Source: Microcoleus sp. FACHB-61
Lineage (GTDB): Bacteria > Cyanobacteriota > Cyanobacteriia > Cyanobacteriales > Microcoleaceae
Reading direction: 5' to 3'
NCBI GenBank assembly: GCA_014695295.1
Contig: JACJNY010000043.1
Span: forward strand, 25,117-89,116
Length of the DNA stretch: 64,000 bases
Part shown: positions 53,008-61,393 of the stretch, one piece after another
Layout: each line of letters starts with the position of its first letter
Numbering within the stretch: the first letter of the stretch is position 1
Program-made: the position numbers and the translations under genes
The notes under the pieces: generated by a model
What the model was told of the DNA's origin: nothing
Database searches by the model: none
What the model saw: the letters and a program-made list of their open reading frames with translations, nothing else

Positions 53008-53790
53008 TCAACCGCTAAATCTGTAACTCAAAACCTCAATCACCGAACCAGTTTGAGGTAAGTCAGCAGATTTGATCGAAATCGTGTCATTATTCAATCG
53101 GCGCACCGGCGTACCATCCATCAGCGCCAAGAATTCATCTAGCGGCACTAAATCGCACGCAGCAGCATCGGCGGCTTGGGTTTTGAAATGTGTCGGAATC
53201 ACCATCTTTGGTTTGAGAAGTTGCAAAGTTTGCTTCGCTTCCGCCGGAGTGTAAGCTTTGGGCCCGCCGCCCACGGGAATGAGCACGATATCCGGCCGCC
53301 CGATCAAGATTTGCTCTTCAATGCCGATCGGGCCAGCAACTCCGCCCAAGTGTAAAATCTTAACGCCCGCTTGCTGCCACAGCCAAGCCACATTGACCCC
53401 AAATCGCCTTCCTCCCTCACGGTCTTTTTCCGTCCGAATCCCTTGAATCCGCAGCCCGTTAGACCTGTAAGCCCCTGGTTCGTACAAAAGGCCGGGATTG
53501 CCGGCAAATCCGTCGATCGCCCCTTCATCGAGCAACCGACTGCTAATCAGAATCAAATCTGTTGGCACTTTAGGAGAGCGATAGCCTGCGGTACAGCCCA
53601 GGGGGCGAAAAGGATTCACCAGCACCCTCGCACCGCCTCCGGAGAACAAGAAGCAAGTGTGGCCCAACCACTGAACCGACAAAGAATCAGCAGTTTGAGC
53701 TTGATAGCTTTCCCATCCAGATGGTAAACCAGTTGCTAAAGCTGCTAGCAAACCCGTCTGTGCGTAACGTATTAATTGTCGCCGTTTCAT
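53008..53790 (-). CDS. MBL-fold (UlaG-like) exported protein with altered metal motif
   Basis: This 260-residue protein has a Tat/Sec-like start (KRRQLIRYAQTGLLAALATGL) and a UlaG-type beta-lactamase fold: SLSVQWLGHTCFLFSGGGARVLV, a strand DLILISSRLLDEG, GVKILHLGGVAGPIG, DIVLIPVGGGPKAYTPAEA and MVIPTHFKT. In metal-dependent members the strand after the first acidic loop ends in H-x-H-x-D-H; here that position reads SSRLLDEG, so the usual ligands are missing although later His residues (LHLGG, PTHF) remain. It is probably a non-canonical or inactive hydrolase, with similar forms known to me in other cyanobacteria. Confidence 0.85.
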   Translation of the reverse strand: MKRRQLIRYAQTGLLAALATGLPSGWESYQAQTADSLSVQWLGHTCFLFSGGGARVLVNPFRPLGCTAGYRSPKVPTDLILISSRLLDEGAIDGFAGNPGLLYEPGAYRSNGLRIQGIRTEKDREGGRRFGVNVAWLWQQAGVKILHLGGVAGPIGIEEQILIGRPDIVLIPVGGGPKAYTPAEAKQTLQLLKPKMVIPTHFKTQAADAAACDLVPLDEFLALMDGTPVRRLNNDTISIKSADLPQTGSVIEVLSYRFSG

Positions 53791-53877
53791 AAAAACCTCA
53801 CGCGAGCTTGGAAACCCAGTGGCTTTAGCCCTGGGAGGAAAAGAGACACGGGATACTTTAGTGTCCCGTCAAGACTT

Positions 53878-55164
53878 TTAAAATCCATAGTTATATCCAT
53901 CCTTTTGATGAATAGAAAAACAATATTTGTGATTGATTCCTTGAATTAATCCCTGGACTGCTGACACATTAAAACTACCAGATGAGCGAACAGCGACCCT
54001 ACCTGTATAAGTTCCCACCTTCTTGCCCGAAGTAACAACGGCTTTTATAATGTCGCCTGTCTGAAAACCCTTGACAAACTTGAATCTAGGAACGTACCGA
54101 GAAGGAAATCCAAACTTATCTGTGCGACACATCTGCCTTGAACCATGGCCCGTAGCTTTGATATTTAGGGGCTGATTTGCTAATACGGAAATATTAGGCG
54201 TATCACCTACGCAAGCAGCATCAAAAAAGTGGGTTTTTGGTAATTCCAACCGTATGCGGTTGAATTTGGTCAACCCGCCAGAACCCGTGATAATCACTTT
54301 GCCTGTCTCTTTTAGGCCATCCAACAAAGCCCATCGGGTTGAGTTGACAGCAGTGGCATCTTTTAATGGGCGCTTAGCTTGTGCCAATATTTTCTTCAAA
54401 TCATCGGGCTTTTTTGCTAAGAATATCTTGATATCCTGAGTCCCTTTCTTGGTATTGCAAGGTTCACAGGCTAAGCATAGATTAGATATTCTATTTGTTC
54501 CGCCCGACGCTTTAGGATGAATGTGCTCAACTTGTAGCGGTACATTTTCCGCGCTACAGTAAGCACATCGTCTCTCCCATTTATTGAGTAAATACTCGCG
54601 AACTTCGTAACCAGCTAACACACCCTGCTGATACTCAACTCCTGAAATCTCCGGGTTTTCTATCTTCTGTAAATCAAATCTGACTAATTCTTGAAAGATT
54701 GTTTTAACTGGTGCAAGTTTTGATAACTTGTTGACCCAAGTTAAAGTTGTCTCTACGCGGTGTCGAAGGCTAGGAGCCAACCAACCTTTGGGTTTAGTCC
54801 GGTTTAAAAATCTCGCTTGACGATATCTTGTGTGCCGACTTCTGCGACCGCGCCGCAGAGAACGACGCGACTCTAGCGATGTTTTAATTGCTTGACCACG
54901 ATGGGTTAGTTCGGCCACCCAGATTAGACTAGAATCTAGAAGTATGGCAAGTCCAGTAACTTTTGAGCCGGGGTCAATCTTCAGAGTTACAGGCTGCGGG
55001 TCTTCAGTTACTTCTTTTTTCAAGAGGAGTGTGAAAGGGTAAAGCCTGAAAACTTTAGCTTTACCAACCTTTAGCAATTTACGCGCCAAAGATGGTTTGC
55101 ATGGTGTTAATGGTTTGCGGTTAGCATCTAGAACAAAGACGTAGTTGGGTTTTAGGATAGACAT
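53878..55164 (-). CDS. iscB: RNA-guided RuvC-HNH endonuclease IscB
   Basis: IscB is the ancestor-like relative of Cas9 and uses an omega-RNA guide to cleave DNA. The 428-residue protein has the N-terminal PLMP domain (VFVLDANRKPLTPCKPSLAR), RuvC-I with Asp64 in LKIDPGSKVTGLAI, an Arg-rich bridge helix (SLESRRSLRRGRRSRHTRYR), RuvC-II Glu159 in TIFQELVRFD, an HNH domain with zinc cysteines (RRCAYC..., CEPC) and catalytic H214 in VEHIHPKASGGTNRISNL, and RuvC-III with Asp315 in THFFDAACVGDT. All key residues are present, so the nuclease looks active. ATG 55164. Confidence 0.93.
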   Translation of the reverse strand: MSILKPNYVFVLDANRKPLTPCKPSLARKLLKVGKAKVFRLYPFTLLLKKEVTEDPQPVTLKIDPGSKVTGLAILLDSSLIWVAELTHRGQAIKTSLESRRSLRRGRRSRHTRYRQARFLNRTKPKGWLAPSLRHRVETTLTWVNKLSKLAPVKTIFQELVRFDLQKIENPEISGVEYQQGVLAGYEVREYLLNKWERRCAYCSAENVPLQVEHIHPKASGGTNRISNLCLACEPCNTKKGTQDIKIFLAKKPDDLKKILAQAKRPLKDATAVNSTRWALLDGLKETGKVIITGSGGLTKFNRIRLELPKTHFFDAACVGDTPNISVLANQPLNIKATGHGSRQMCRTDKFGFPSRYVPRFKFVKGFQTGDIIKAVVTSGKKVGTYTGRVAVRSSGSFNVSAVQGLIQGINHKYCFSIHQKDGYNYGF

Positions 55165-55400
55165 TGTTGTGTCTCTTCGATTCCTCGTAAAGTTCGCTTT
55201 GCCAAAGTTATAAAGGCTTTTTGCGCTTGCAACACTGTTCCAGTGACCTTAGAACTGTTTAATTGCAAACAACAGAGCGGAAAACTAGCGTCGCATTCTC
55301 CGGTGTTATGACCTGAATAACGTAGTCAATTAAGACTTAGGCGGGTAAGCACGGCTTTAGCTTGTTTGCTAAAGCCCCGTGTCTTTAGACCGGGGTTGCT
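55165..55400 (-). ncRNA. Probable omega-RNA (HEARO) upstream of iscB
   Basis: About 235 non-coding bases lie directly upstream of iscB on its strand, the standard place of the HEARO/omega-RNA. They contain several possible stems, for example the long hairpin at 55343-55395 (CACGGGGCTTTAGC / GCTAAAGCCGTGC on the minus strand). The guide would be the sequence at the 5' (high-coordinate) end, near 55400. Position and structure support the call; no covariance model was run. Confidence 0.6.
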
Positions 55401-55454
55401 TACCTTGTGGTTGGGGTTGTCGGGTGTTCGTCGCTTGTTGTTATACCACAAAAC

Positions 55455-55575
55455 ACCGTATGGTGCGAAATGTACACCCTACTTTTACCGTAAGGTGCCG
55501 ATTGCCCACCCGAAAGCTTCACAGAATTTGAACCGTATGGTGCGAATTGTCCACCGGAAAGATTCAGACAAACAC
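55455..55575 (+). repeat. Three degenerate ~45-bp direct repeats
   Basis: CCGTATGGTGCGAAATGTACACC (about 55457), CCGTAAGGTGCCGATTGCCCACCCGAAAG (about 55487) and CCGTATGGTGCGAATTGTCCACCGGAAAG (about 55532) are related copies. They sit between the omega-RNA region and the trpG 3' end. Confidence 0.7.
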
Positions 55576-55593
55576 TCAAAATTCAAAACCAAA

Positions 55594-56181
55594 CTAAAGC
55601 CGTTCCAAGAAATTTCGCAATAATTGCTTTCCCGAAGTCGTCAAAATACTTTCCGGGTGAAACTGCACACCTTCAATATGCGGATATTCCCGGTGCCGCA
55701 CACCCATAATAGTTCCGTCTTCAACCCAAGCCGTAATTTCCAAAACTTCTGGACAACTCTGCTTTTCAATTACCAAACTGTGATAGCGAGTTGCAATCAT
55801 CGGCGATTCTACGCCCTGAAAAACTCCGGTTCCTGCGTGTTCTACCTGAGAAGTTTTACCGTGCATCAACACGGGTGCAGAAACTATTTTGCCGCCGAAT
55901 ACTTGACCGATACTTTGATGTCCGAGGCACACGCCTAAAATTGGTAGAGTCGGCCCCAACTCTTTGATTAATTCCAGAGAAATTCCCGCATCTTCCGGCC
56001 GCCCCGGGCCTGGAGAAATCACCACTGCTGCAGGCTGCAATTGGCGAATTTCTGCTAAGGAAATTTGGTCGTTGCGGTAGACTTGCACTTCGCTTGCTAC
56101 AGGCAACTCAGCACCGAGTTCTCCTAGATACTGTACCAAATTGTATGTAAAACTGTCGTAGTTATCGATGACTATAATCAC
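55594..56181 (-). CDS. trpG: Anthranilate/aminodeoxychorismate synthase component II
   Basis: This glutamine amidotransferase supplies ammonia for anthranilate or 4-amino-4-deoxychorismate synthesis. The 195-residue protein has IIVIDNYDSFTYNLVQYLGELG, VVISPGPGRPEDAG, the catalytic Cys in ILGVCLGHQSIGQVFGG (about residue 82) and the His/Glu pair in IEGVQFHPESILT. TrpG and PabA cannot be separated by sequence alone, and cyanobacteria often use one for both. The start is GTG at 56181. It is the last of a co-directional set with dgkA and ybeY, an order often conserved in cyanobacteria. Confidence 0.93.
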   Translation of the reverse strand: MIIVIDNYDSFTYNLVQYLGELGAELPVASEVQVYRNDQISLAEIRQLQPAAVVISPGPGRPEDAGISLELIKELGPTLPILGVCLGHQSIGQVFGGKIVSAPVLMHGKTSQVEHAGTGVFQGVESPMIATRYHSLVIEKQSCPEVLEITAWVEDGTIMGVRHREYPHIEGVQFHPESILTTSGKQLLRNFLERL

Positions 56182-56359
56182 GGGTTAAGTTATATTTTAG
56201 GTTTTAGATTTTAGATTTTAGATTGACTCGCTGCCGGAAAGCAAGGGTTTCAAGATTTTAGATAGATGCCGAAGATAAAAATAGCTGCAATATAGACAAA
56301 TAAAACTAAAAATCTCAAATTTGTCATCTAAAACCTAAAATTTGCTGAGTCCAATATAT

Positions 56360-56872
56360 TTACTGACGGGCGATCGCAATTTGAACGACTGCCCACAAAG
56401 GAGGAAGCAGAAGTGCAGCACCGACGATGATCGCAGCCATTGCCGATACCATAACTGCTCCGGCAGCGCAGTCTTTGGCAATTCTGGCTAGTTCGTGATA
56501 AGATTGCCCGACGGTCAAGTCTACCACCGATTCGATCGCCGTATTCAACAGTTCCATTGCTAAAACTATGCCAATGGTGACGCCGATCACAGATATTTCT
56601 ACAGGTTGGAGTTGCAAAAATAGCGCGAGTCCGATCGCCAAAGTGCCAATAACAGTGTGTATCCGAAAATTTCGCTGGGTTTCAAAAGCATAAGTCAGAC
56701 CCCCCCAAGCGTATCTAAAACTCGTAGCTAAGCTAGATGCGATTTTCCAGGACAGATCTCGGTTGTATTTCAAGGCTGTTTTAGACTCGTGGACTGTCGG
56801 GCTGGAAGAGTCTTGAGGCATGGGCAGAAGCTGTGCGATTCTTGATGAAATTGACGGCCGATTTAGTGTCAT
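56360..56872 (-). CDS. dgkA: Diacylglycerol kinase, DgkA type
   Basis: This small integral membrane kinase phosphorylates diacylglycerol or undecaprenol. The 170-residue protein has a cytoplasmic N-terminus of about 50 residues, the surface helix SFRYAWGGLTYAFETQRNFRIH, membrane helices (IGTLAIGLALFLQL, ISVIGVTIGIVLAM, AVMVSAMAAIIVGAALLL), and the signature ELLNTAIESVVDL plus ARIAKDCAAGAV that bind ATP and metal. It lies between ybeY and trpG on the same strand, with repeat-containing spacers. Confidence 0.93.
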   Translation of the reverse strand: MTLNRPSISSRIAQLLPMPQDSSSPTVHESKTALKYNRDLSWKIASSLATSFRYAWGGLTYAFETQRNFRIHTVIGTLAIGLALFLQLQPVEISVIGVTIGIVLAMELLNTAIESVVDLTVGQSYHELARIAKDCAAGAVMVSAMAAIIVGAALLLPPLWAVVQIAIARQ

Positions 56873-57033
56873 AAACTACCAACTTTAAGTTACAGAGATG
56901 AATGAAAGCTAGACTTTTCAAATTGACTTCATCTAGTCTAGGTAACTTTCCTAAGTTTTTACTAAAGTTTTGGTTTAATTTCAGAAAGTTATGTTGAGCT
57001 TGAGATGATTTGTTCAGTCTCCATCAACTTAAG

Positions 57034-57570
57034 TTATGCTGTTTGGATCGTAAGACCGATCGCCCGCAGCAATGTTTCTTGTCGATCGAGCATTTGAGTC
57101 AGACTTTCTTCATCCGGGTGATCCCACCCCAAAAGGTGCAGAAAACCGTGGGCTGCGAGCCAAGCTAGTTCGGTCTTCAGGGGATGTCCTTGCTGCTGGG
57201 CTTGTCGCTGAGCTGTATCGATCGATATGACGATATCACCCAAGTATAGGGGTTCAGATGACTGCATCTCCTCTAGCTGAGGACAGTCTACCTCTAAAGC
57301 TGCGAAAGCTAGTACATCGGTCGATCGATCTTGCTGGCGGTACTGGAGGTTGAGGGCTTGCATCTCAGGATCGGCGGTTAAACGCAGACTGACTTCGTAG
57401 CCTGGAGCCACTGGCACATCTGCCTCCTGGTTTTCCAGCCAAACGCTAAACCAATTTTCCCACGTTTCGGCTGAAATCTCCCCGCTGGCTGCACTCTCAG
57501 GGAGGTTGGAAGCGTCGGCTGATTGCTGGGCAAGCCCGTAACAATCTTCGACGTTCACCTCAATTAACAT
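57034..57570 (-). CDS. ybeY: Endoribonuclease YbeY
   Basis: YbeY takes part in 16S rRNA 3' processing and ribosome quality control. The zinc site is the C-terminal HGFLHLLGWDH (H-x3-H-x5-H). Upstream are LNLQYRQQDRSTDVLAF and PLYLGDIVISIDTA, which is the second family motif. The 178 residues include a longer acidic segment near the N-terminus (about 10-55) than in E. coli, usual in cyanobacteria. ATG 57570 has AGGAG 9 bases upstream. Confidence 0.96.
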   Translation of the reverse strand: MLIEVNVEDCYGLAQQSADASNLPESAASGEISAETWENWFSVWLENQEADVPVAPGYEVSLRLTADPEMQALNLQYRQQDRSTDVLAFAALEVDCPQLEEMQSSEPLYLGDIVISIDTAQRQAQQQGHPLKTELAWLAAHGFLHLLGWDHPDEESLTQMLDRQETLLRAIGLTIQTA

Positions 57571-57776
57571 TTTTAGAATCTCCTGTCAAGCGATATATTC
57601 AATTTTTTTACAAGTTCAAATTGCGCGATCGAGCAGAATTACTTTTTGCTTTCAGCAGGCACCTTACAATAATCTGTTGAAGATTGCAACAGGCCGGGAC
57701 ACAATCAGCTTAACTCCCGATTAAGAAACATGAAAAACATCAGCGGAAATTAAAGGCTGATTGTTTGAATCCCCGA

Positions 57777-57995
57777 TTAAGAATTGAAATATCGATCGAG
57801 AAATGCCAAACCGACGAGCACGCCTAAAAGTCCGGCGGCTGTCAAGGCAAAATGAAACAGAGAAGTCGCCCGCTTGCGAACCATGTTCCGCATCGCCAGC
57901 TTGACATAACTCGGTGGAGGCGCATTGTTTGTCGGCGCTGTCGGGGTTTCGGCCGATTCTTCGGAGGCGGGAATTGCTGAGGGAGGTTGACTCAT
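57777..57995 (-). CDS. DUF3285 small membrane protein
   Basis: This 72-residue cyanobacterial protein has a disordered Pro/Ala/Thr-rich N-terminal half, then YVKLAMRNMVRKRATSLFHFALTAAGLLGVLVGLAFLDRYF, a basic amphipathic segment leading into a single membrane helix, quoted here in part as the family signature VKLAMRNMVRKR. Function unknown. It sits directly upstream of ybeY in the same direction, an order common in cyanobacteria. Confidence 0.88.
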   Translation of the reverse strand: MSQPPSAIPASEESAETPTAPTNNAPPPSYVKLAMRNMVRKRATSLFHFALTAAGLLGVLVGLAFLDRYFNS

Positions 57996-58429
57996 AACGG
58001 TTAGTTTAGAAGGTTAATAGAGGGACTGTTGAGGACAGGCTCGTCCCGATGTTAACAAATATGTAACGTTTTGTGTAGGATTTTTTAGTTTTTCGATCGC
58101 CCCGGGCCCATTAAAGGGGGATTATACCAACAGATTAATGTGCGATCGCCCTGATAATCAATTCGATCTTTTCTTTTCATCTTCAGATACACAAGGATAA
58201 ATTAAATTCCCGATCCGTGTTCCTCAGAGGTTTAACAAAAATTTTTAAATGGTCAAGTCGCACAATCAAGCGACACTCATTTGAGTTAACTCAAATGAGT
58301 GTCACCAGAAAAAGCGACTGTTAACCAACCGCGACGGGCAGTTATTCATAGATATAGCCACGGAAAAACAGAAACAAAATTTTCCGGCTAAATAACCCAA
58401 GCTAAAAGTTAAATTACTCGGACACAAAC
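57996..58429. promoter_or_regulatory. Divergent spacer with perfect 32-bp palindrome at 58272-58303
   Basis: GACACTCATTTGAGTT is followed directly by its exact reverse complement, giving a 32-base palindrome with no loop. It lies between the divergent DUF3285 gene and the gene at 58430, 127 bases before the latter's ATG. With no T-run it is more likely a dimeric protein binding site or cruciform than a terminator. Nothing else is recognised in the spacer. Confidence 0.7.
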
Positions 58430-59248
58430 ATGGAAGTTTCCACCTTTGAAATCCTCACCGCACCGATCGCACCTGTGATGGGCATCCCTCCACAACTCAT
58501 CCCAGTGGCTCGTCGAATCGTTCAGGGATACTTTCTCACCATCTCCAATCTCGAAGCGATCGACTTGCGATATCGGATTGAGTTTACCATCAGCTTACCC
58601 GTCCCGGCAGATCCTAATAAAATCTTGCTCAACAACGCTTTCTTAGTTGTTGACGTTGAAGGCACTAACATCGAGGTACCTCTGACTCAGCAGCCAGGGA
58701 AACCGAAGGTATATCGCGCATTTTTCACAATACCCGCTCACAAAACTGCATCTGTTCAATTGTTGCCCATTCTGCCAAAAACTCTGACTCCAGGTTTGTT
58801 GGAAGTGCGCGGCTATGTCTCGCTATTTGTGCCAGCGCGCTCCATCTTTCCAAAGCCTGTACCCCAAAGCAAGAAACCAGTCAAGGTGTTATTGAATCCC
58901 GAAATTCGCGGTACTTTCTTGCCAAACGATTTCCCATCAGAAACTCCAACTTTACCAGACTTCGATCAAATTAATTACACTTTAGCGATCGCCAGCGGAA
59001 AAGGCTTGAACGAGATTACGCCTGAACCAGGTAAACCAATTATCATCGATTTACCAATTGTTACCCCGATTTTGGAAGAGTTACGCAACGGTAATTTGGA
59101 CTTGGCTACTTTGGAAGCAGACAATTCAGAAAAAGCTCAACTGCTAGTGCAACTGCTGGCCCAACTCGATGCCAATGATGTCAATTTGAAAGAGCTAAAT
59201 ACAGTGATGGATAAATTCGATATTCCTGTCAGAATGTCTCGCGGCTAA
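58430..59248 (+). CDS. Unknown protein, cyanobacterial
   Basis: I do not recognise this 272-residue protein. There is no signal peptide or membrane helix. The first 130 residues look like a beta-sandwich (VARRIVQGYFLTISNLEAID, YRIEFTISLPVPADP, FLVVDVEGTNIEVPL, FFTIPAHKTASVQLLPIL), a Pro-rich middle follows (about 135-180), and the last 60 residues are acidic and helical (EELRNGNLDLATLEADNS, LLVQLLAQLDANDV). Promoter region contains a perfect palindrome. It precedes the DUF1350 gene by 99 bases in the same direction. Confidence 0.7.
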   Translation: MEVSTFEILTAPIAPVMGIPPQLIPVARRIVQGYFLTISNLEAIDLRYRIEFTISLPVPADPNKILLNNAFLVVDVEGTNIEVPLTQQPGKPKVYRAFFTIPAHKTASVQLLPILPKTLTPGLLEVRGYVSLFVPARSIFPKPVPQSKKPVKVLLNPEIRGTFLPNDFPSETPTLPDFDQINYTLAIASGKGLNEITPEPGKPIIIDLPIVTPILEELRNGNLDLATLEADNSEKAQLLVQLLAQLDANDVNLKELNTVMDKFDIPVRMSRG

Positions 59249-59270
59249 AACTGTTAAAGGGTAAGTAACT

Positions 59271-59292
59271 GTAGGGTGGGCATTGCCCACCT
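59271..59292 (+). terminator. GGTGGGC hairpin after the unknown gene
   Basis: GTAGGGTGGGC ATT GCCCACCTTAC forms a 7-9 bp stem 23 bases after the stop codon. It belongs to the same GTAGGGTG repeat class as 3984. Confidence 0.55.
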
Positions 59293-59347
59293 TACGTTTG
59301 ATTACGTTTAATTAAGCCTACTTATACACTCACTGAGCTTTATTCAA

Positions 59348-60283
59348 ATGTCGAACTCATTTAAATTTCAGCCTGTTTCTTTTAGTTGGGTGGCTGTTCA
59401 TCCGCAGCCCAAAGGTGTTGTACAATTCATTGGTGGAACTTTTTTTGGTAGTTTGCCAACTTTGTTTTATCGATATTTTTTACAGCAGTTGTTTGAAGAA
59501 GGTTATACCGTAGTTGCTTTGCCGTTTAGATTTACTTTTCGTCACTGGCCGATCGCTATTGGGTTATTAAAAGAACAGGAGATTCTGAGAACAGAACTGA
59601 CCAAAATTGCTCAAAGATTAGGCTATGAAAGCGAAATTTATCAAGAACCATCGAGTTATTTTTGGGTTGGTCACAGTCTGGGATGCAAGTATATTGCTCT
59701 TTTAGAATTTTTAAGCGACGATCGGTATCCAAATATTGTGAATAAATTCTGCGATCGCCCTGACTACGAACGGATTCAGAGGTTAATCGAAAATCTGGGC
59801 ATCGACCGACCTTCAATTAAAGGCCAGCCGTCCTTATTAATTGCTCCTGATATCAGCAATACAGAGAGCGCTATTCCAGTGCGATCGCTAGCAAAACTGT
59901 TAGACAAATTCCGCTTAGGAGTGCTACCAACCAGAGAACAAACTCAATGCTTTATTGCTAATAGTTCTCTGTTTAATTTGACTGCAATAATTTCTTTCGA
60001 TCGAGATGATATTGCTGGTTCTACCAATGATATCAACAAAAGTCCAGAAGAACAAAAAAACAGCGATGTACTTTGGCTCATACAACAGCTAAGTAAGAGA
60101 AAATTGCCTTTATTGAGCCAGGAAATAGAAGGCAAACATTTAGAGCCGATTGGCCTCAAAATCGGTAATTATATTGTTGACCTCAATCCTTGGGATAAAT
60201 TCATCAAACCTCTGAAAAGCCGATTCCTTGAATATTGGTCTGTTCATTTTTTGGATGCTTTGAAAAAGCGGTTAGGCACTTAA
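59348..60283 (+). CDS. DUF1350 family alpha/beta-hydrolase-like protein
   Basis: This 311-residue protein matches DUF1350, found in cyanobacteria and plastids. It has FSWVAVHPQPKGVVQFIGGTFFGSLP at the N-terminus, a strand YTVVALPFRFTFRHW and the nucleophile-elbow-like VGHSLGCKYIALLEF (G-H-S-L-G), expected to carry the catalytic Ser. An acid/His pair cannot be set with certainty. The enzymatic role is unknown; a lipase- or esterase-like fold is inferred. Confidence 0.88.
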   Translation: MSNSFKFQPVSFSWVAVHPQPKGVVQFIGGTFFGSLPTLFYRYFLQQLFEEGYTVVALPFRFTFRHWPIAIGLLKEQEILRTELTKIAQRLGYESEIYQEPSSYFWVGHSLGCKYIALLEFLSDDRYPNIVNKFCDRPDYERIQRLIENLGIDRPSIKGQPSLLIAPDISNTESAIPVRSLAKLLDKFRLGVLPTREQTQCFIANSSLFNLTAIISFDRDDIAGSTNDINKSPEEQKNSDVLWLIQQLSKRKLPLLSQEIEGKHLEPIGLKIGNYIVDLNPWDKFIKPLKSRFLEYWSVHFLDALKKRLGT

Positions 60284-60308
60284 CATTGTATAAACTGCCA
60301 ACTCACCT

Positions 60309-60750
60309 TCAATTTCCAGCCATCTGCTGAACCCTAGCAATAATTTCCCTCACTTTGTTCGCCTCGGGCGATCGCAAATGCTGCAAAATGTCCAAAGATT
60401 GCTGTAAATAATTCAAAGCTTTGTCAAAATCTCTCTTCTTATCTGCTAACCACAGTCCTAACATGGCGAAACTAGCAGCTTTCCCTTGAACATTGCCAAT
60501 CTTTTCCTCAAGTTCCAGAGATTGTTCATACAATGCGATCGCCTTGGCTATTTCCCCTTGATCCGCATAAATTCCTGCTACTTGGTGCAAAGTAGCAGCT
60601 TTCCCTTGAACATTGCCAATCTTTTCCTCAAGTTCGAGAGATTGTTCATAAAGTGCGATCGCCTTTGCTACTTCCCCTTGATCCGCATAAATTCCTGCTA
60701 GTTGGTGCAAAGTAGCAGCTTTCCCTTGAACATTGCCACTCTTTTCCTGG
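60309..60750 (-). pseudogene. TPR protein fragment, 5' end lost at an IS1-like element
   Basis: The minus-strand frame encodes kinesin-light-chain-like TPR units of 40 residues (LHQLAGIYADQGEVAKAIALYEQS), two nearly identical at the DNA level as 120-base direct repeats, and a final divergent unit ending QQMAGN. The repeat reading continues upstream past the apparent start (TTG 60710) as far as 60750, where the IS1-like terminal inverted repeat begins. There is no start codon before that junction, so the gene has lost its 5' part and is probably silent. Confidence 0.8.
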
Positions 60751-60789
60751 CGTTGTTGAATTGAGGTACGATAGAGCGAGTGAGGGATT

Positions 60790-61195
60790 CACAAAAACCA
60801 ATTAACTGAAAGTCAAAAATGTCCTGAATATAAGTCAACTCATGTTAATAAAAATGCGCCGAAGAAAGGCAAGCAAAATTATATTTGTGTTGACTGTGGC
60901 AGGCCATTTAGAGATGGCTATCAAACCCACCAGTGTTACGCGCAAGAAGTTAAATATCAATACCTAAAGATATATGTCAATGGGATGGGTTTTCGTGCGA
61001 GCCAGAGAGTCAAAGACCTGCATCACACGACAATAATTAATTGGCTCAAGCAAGTTGGAAAGCTGCTACCATCCGCTTACGATCTAGAGACAATTCCAGA
61101 AGTAGGAGAACTAGATGAGCTACAAACCTTTGTCGGATAAAAAAAACACAATCTGGGTGTGGACAGCAGTAGATTACTTTAGACCAGGTATTCTA
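60790..61195 (+). pseudogene. IS1-like transposase, 5' part
   Basis: Plus-strand reading gives KCPEYKSTHVNKNAPKKGKQ, YICVDCGRPFRDGYQ, a helix-turn-helix (GFRASQRVKDLHHTTIINWL) and ELDELQTFVG followed by TAA, then, in another frame after an A8 run, NTIWVWTAVDYFRPGIL. It is interrupted at 61195 by IS630. The first zinc motif CPxC has become CPEY. Confidence 0.85.
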
Positions 61196-61393
61196 GTACA
61201 GCTCGGCGTAAGTATACAGACTATATTTGTGGTAGAATAACATATAGCGTTTCTCAGAAAGATGAGGTAAGCCGAGGTATGCTGCAAAGGTGGCAGCAGC
61301 GAGATTTCTAGGTAAAGATTAGTCCGCAAACCAAGCGTGACCAAGGCTAGAGTTAGTTGAGACCTGTTTCGGTCGGCGATGGAGGAGTAATAT

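Larger units (their letters stand above)
53800..55400 (-). mobile_element. IscB (OMEGA-type) element, approximate limits
   Basis: The unit comprises iscB and its upstream omega-RNA region. Hairpins resembling IS605-family ends flank it: near 53812-53850 (CCCAGTGGCTTTAGCCCTGGG) and near 55345-55395 (GCACGGCTTTAGC.../GCTAAAGCCCCGTGTC). Exact borders and target site cannot be set without an empty-site comparison. No TnpA transposase gene is present, so movement would need one in trans. Confidence 0.6.
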
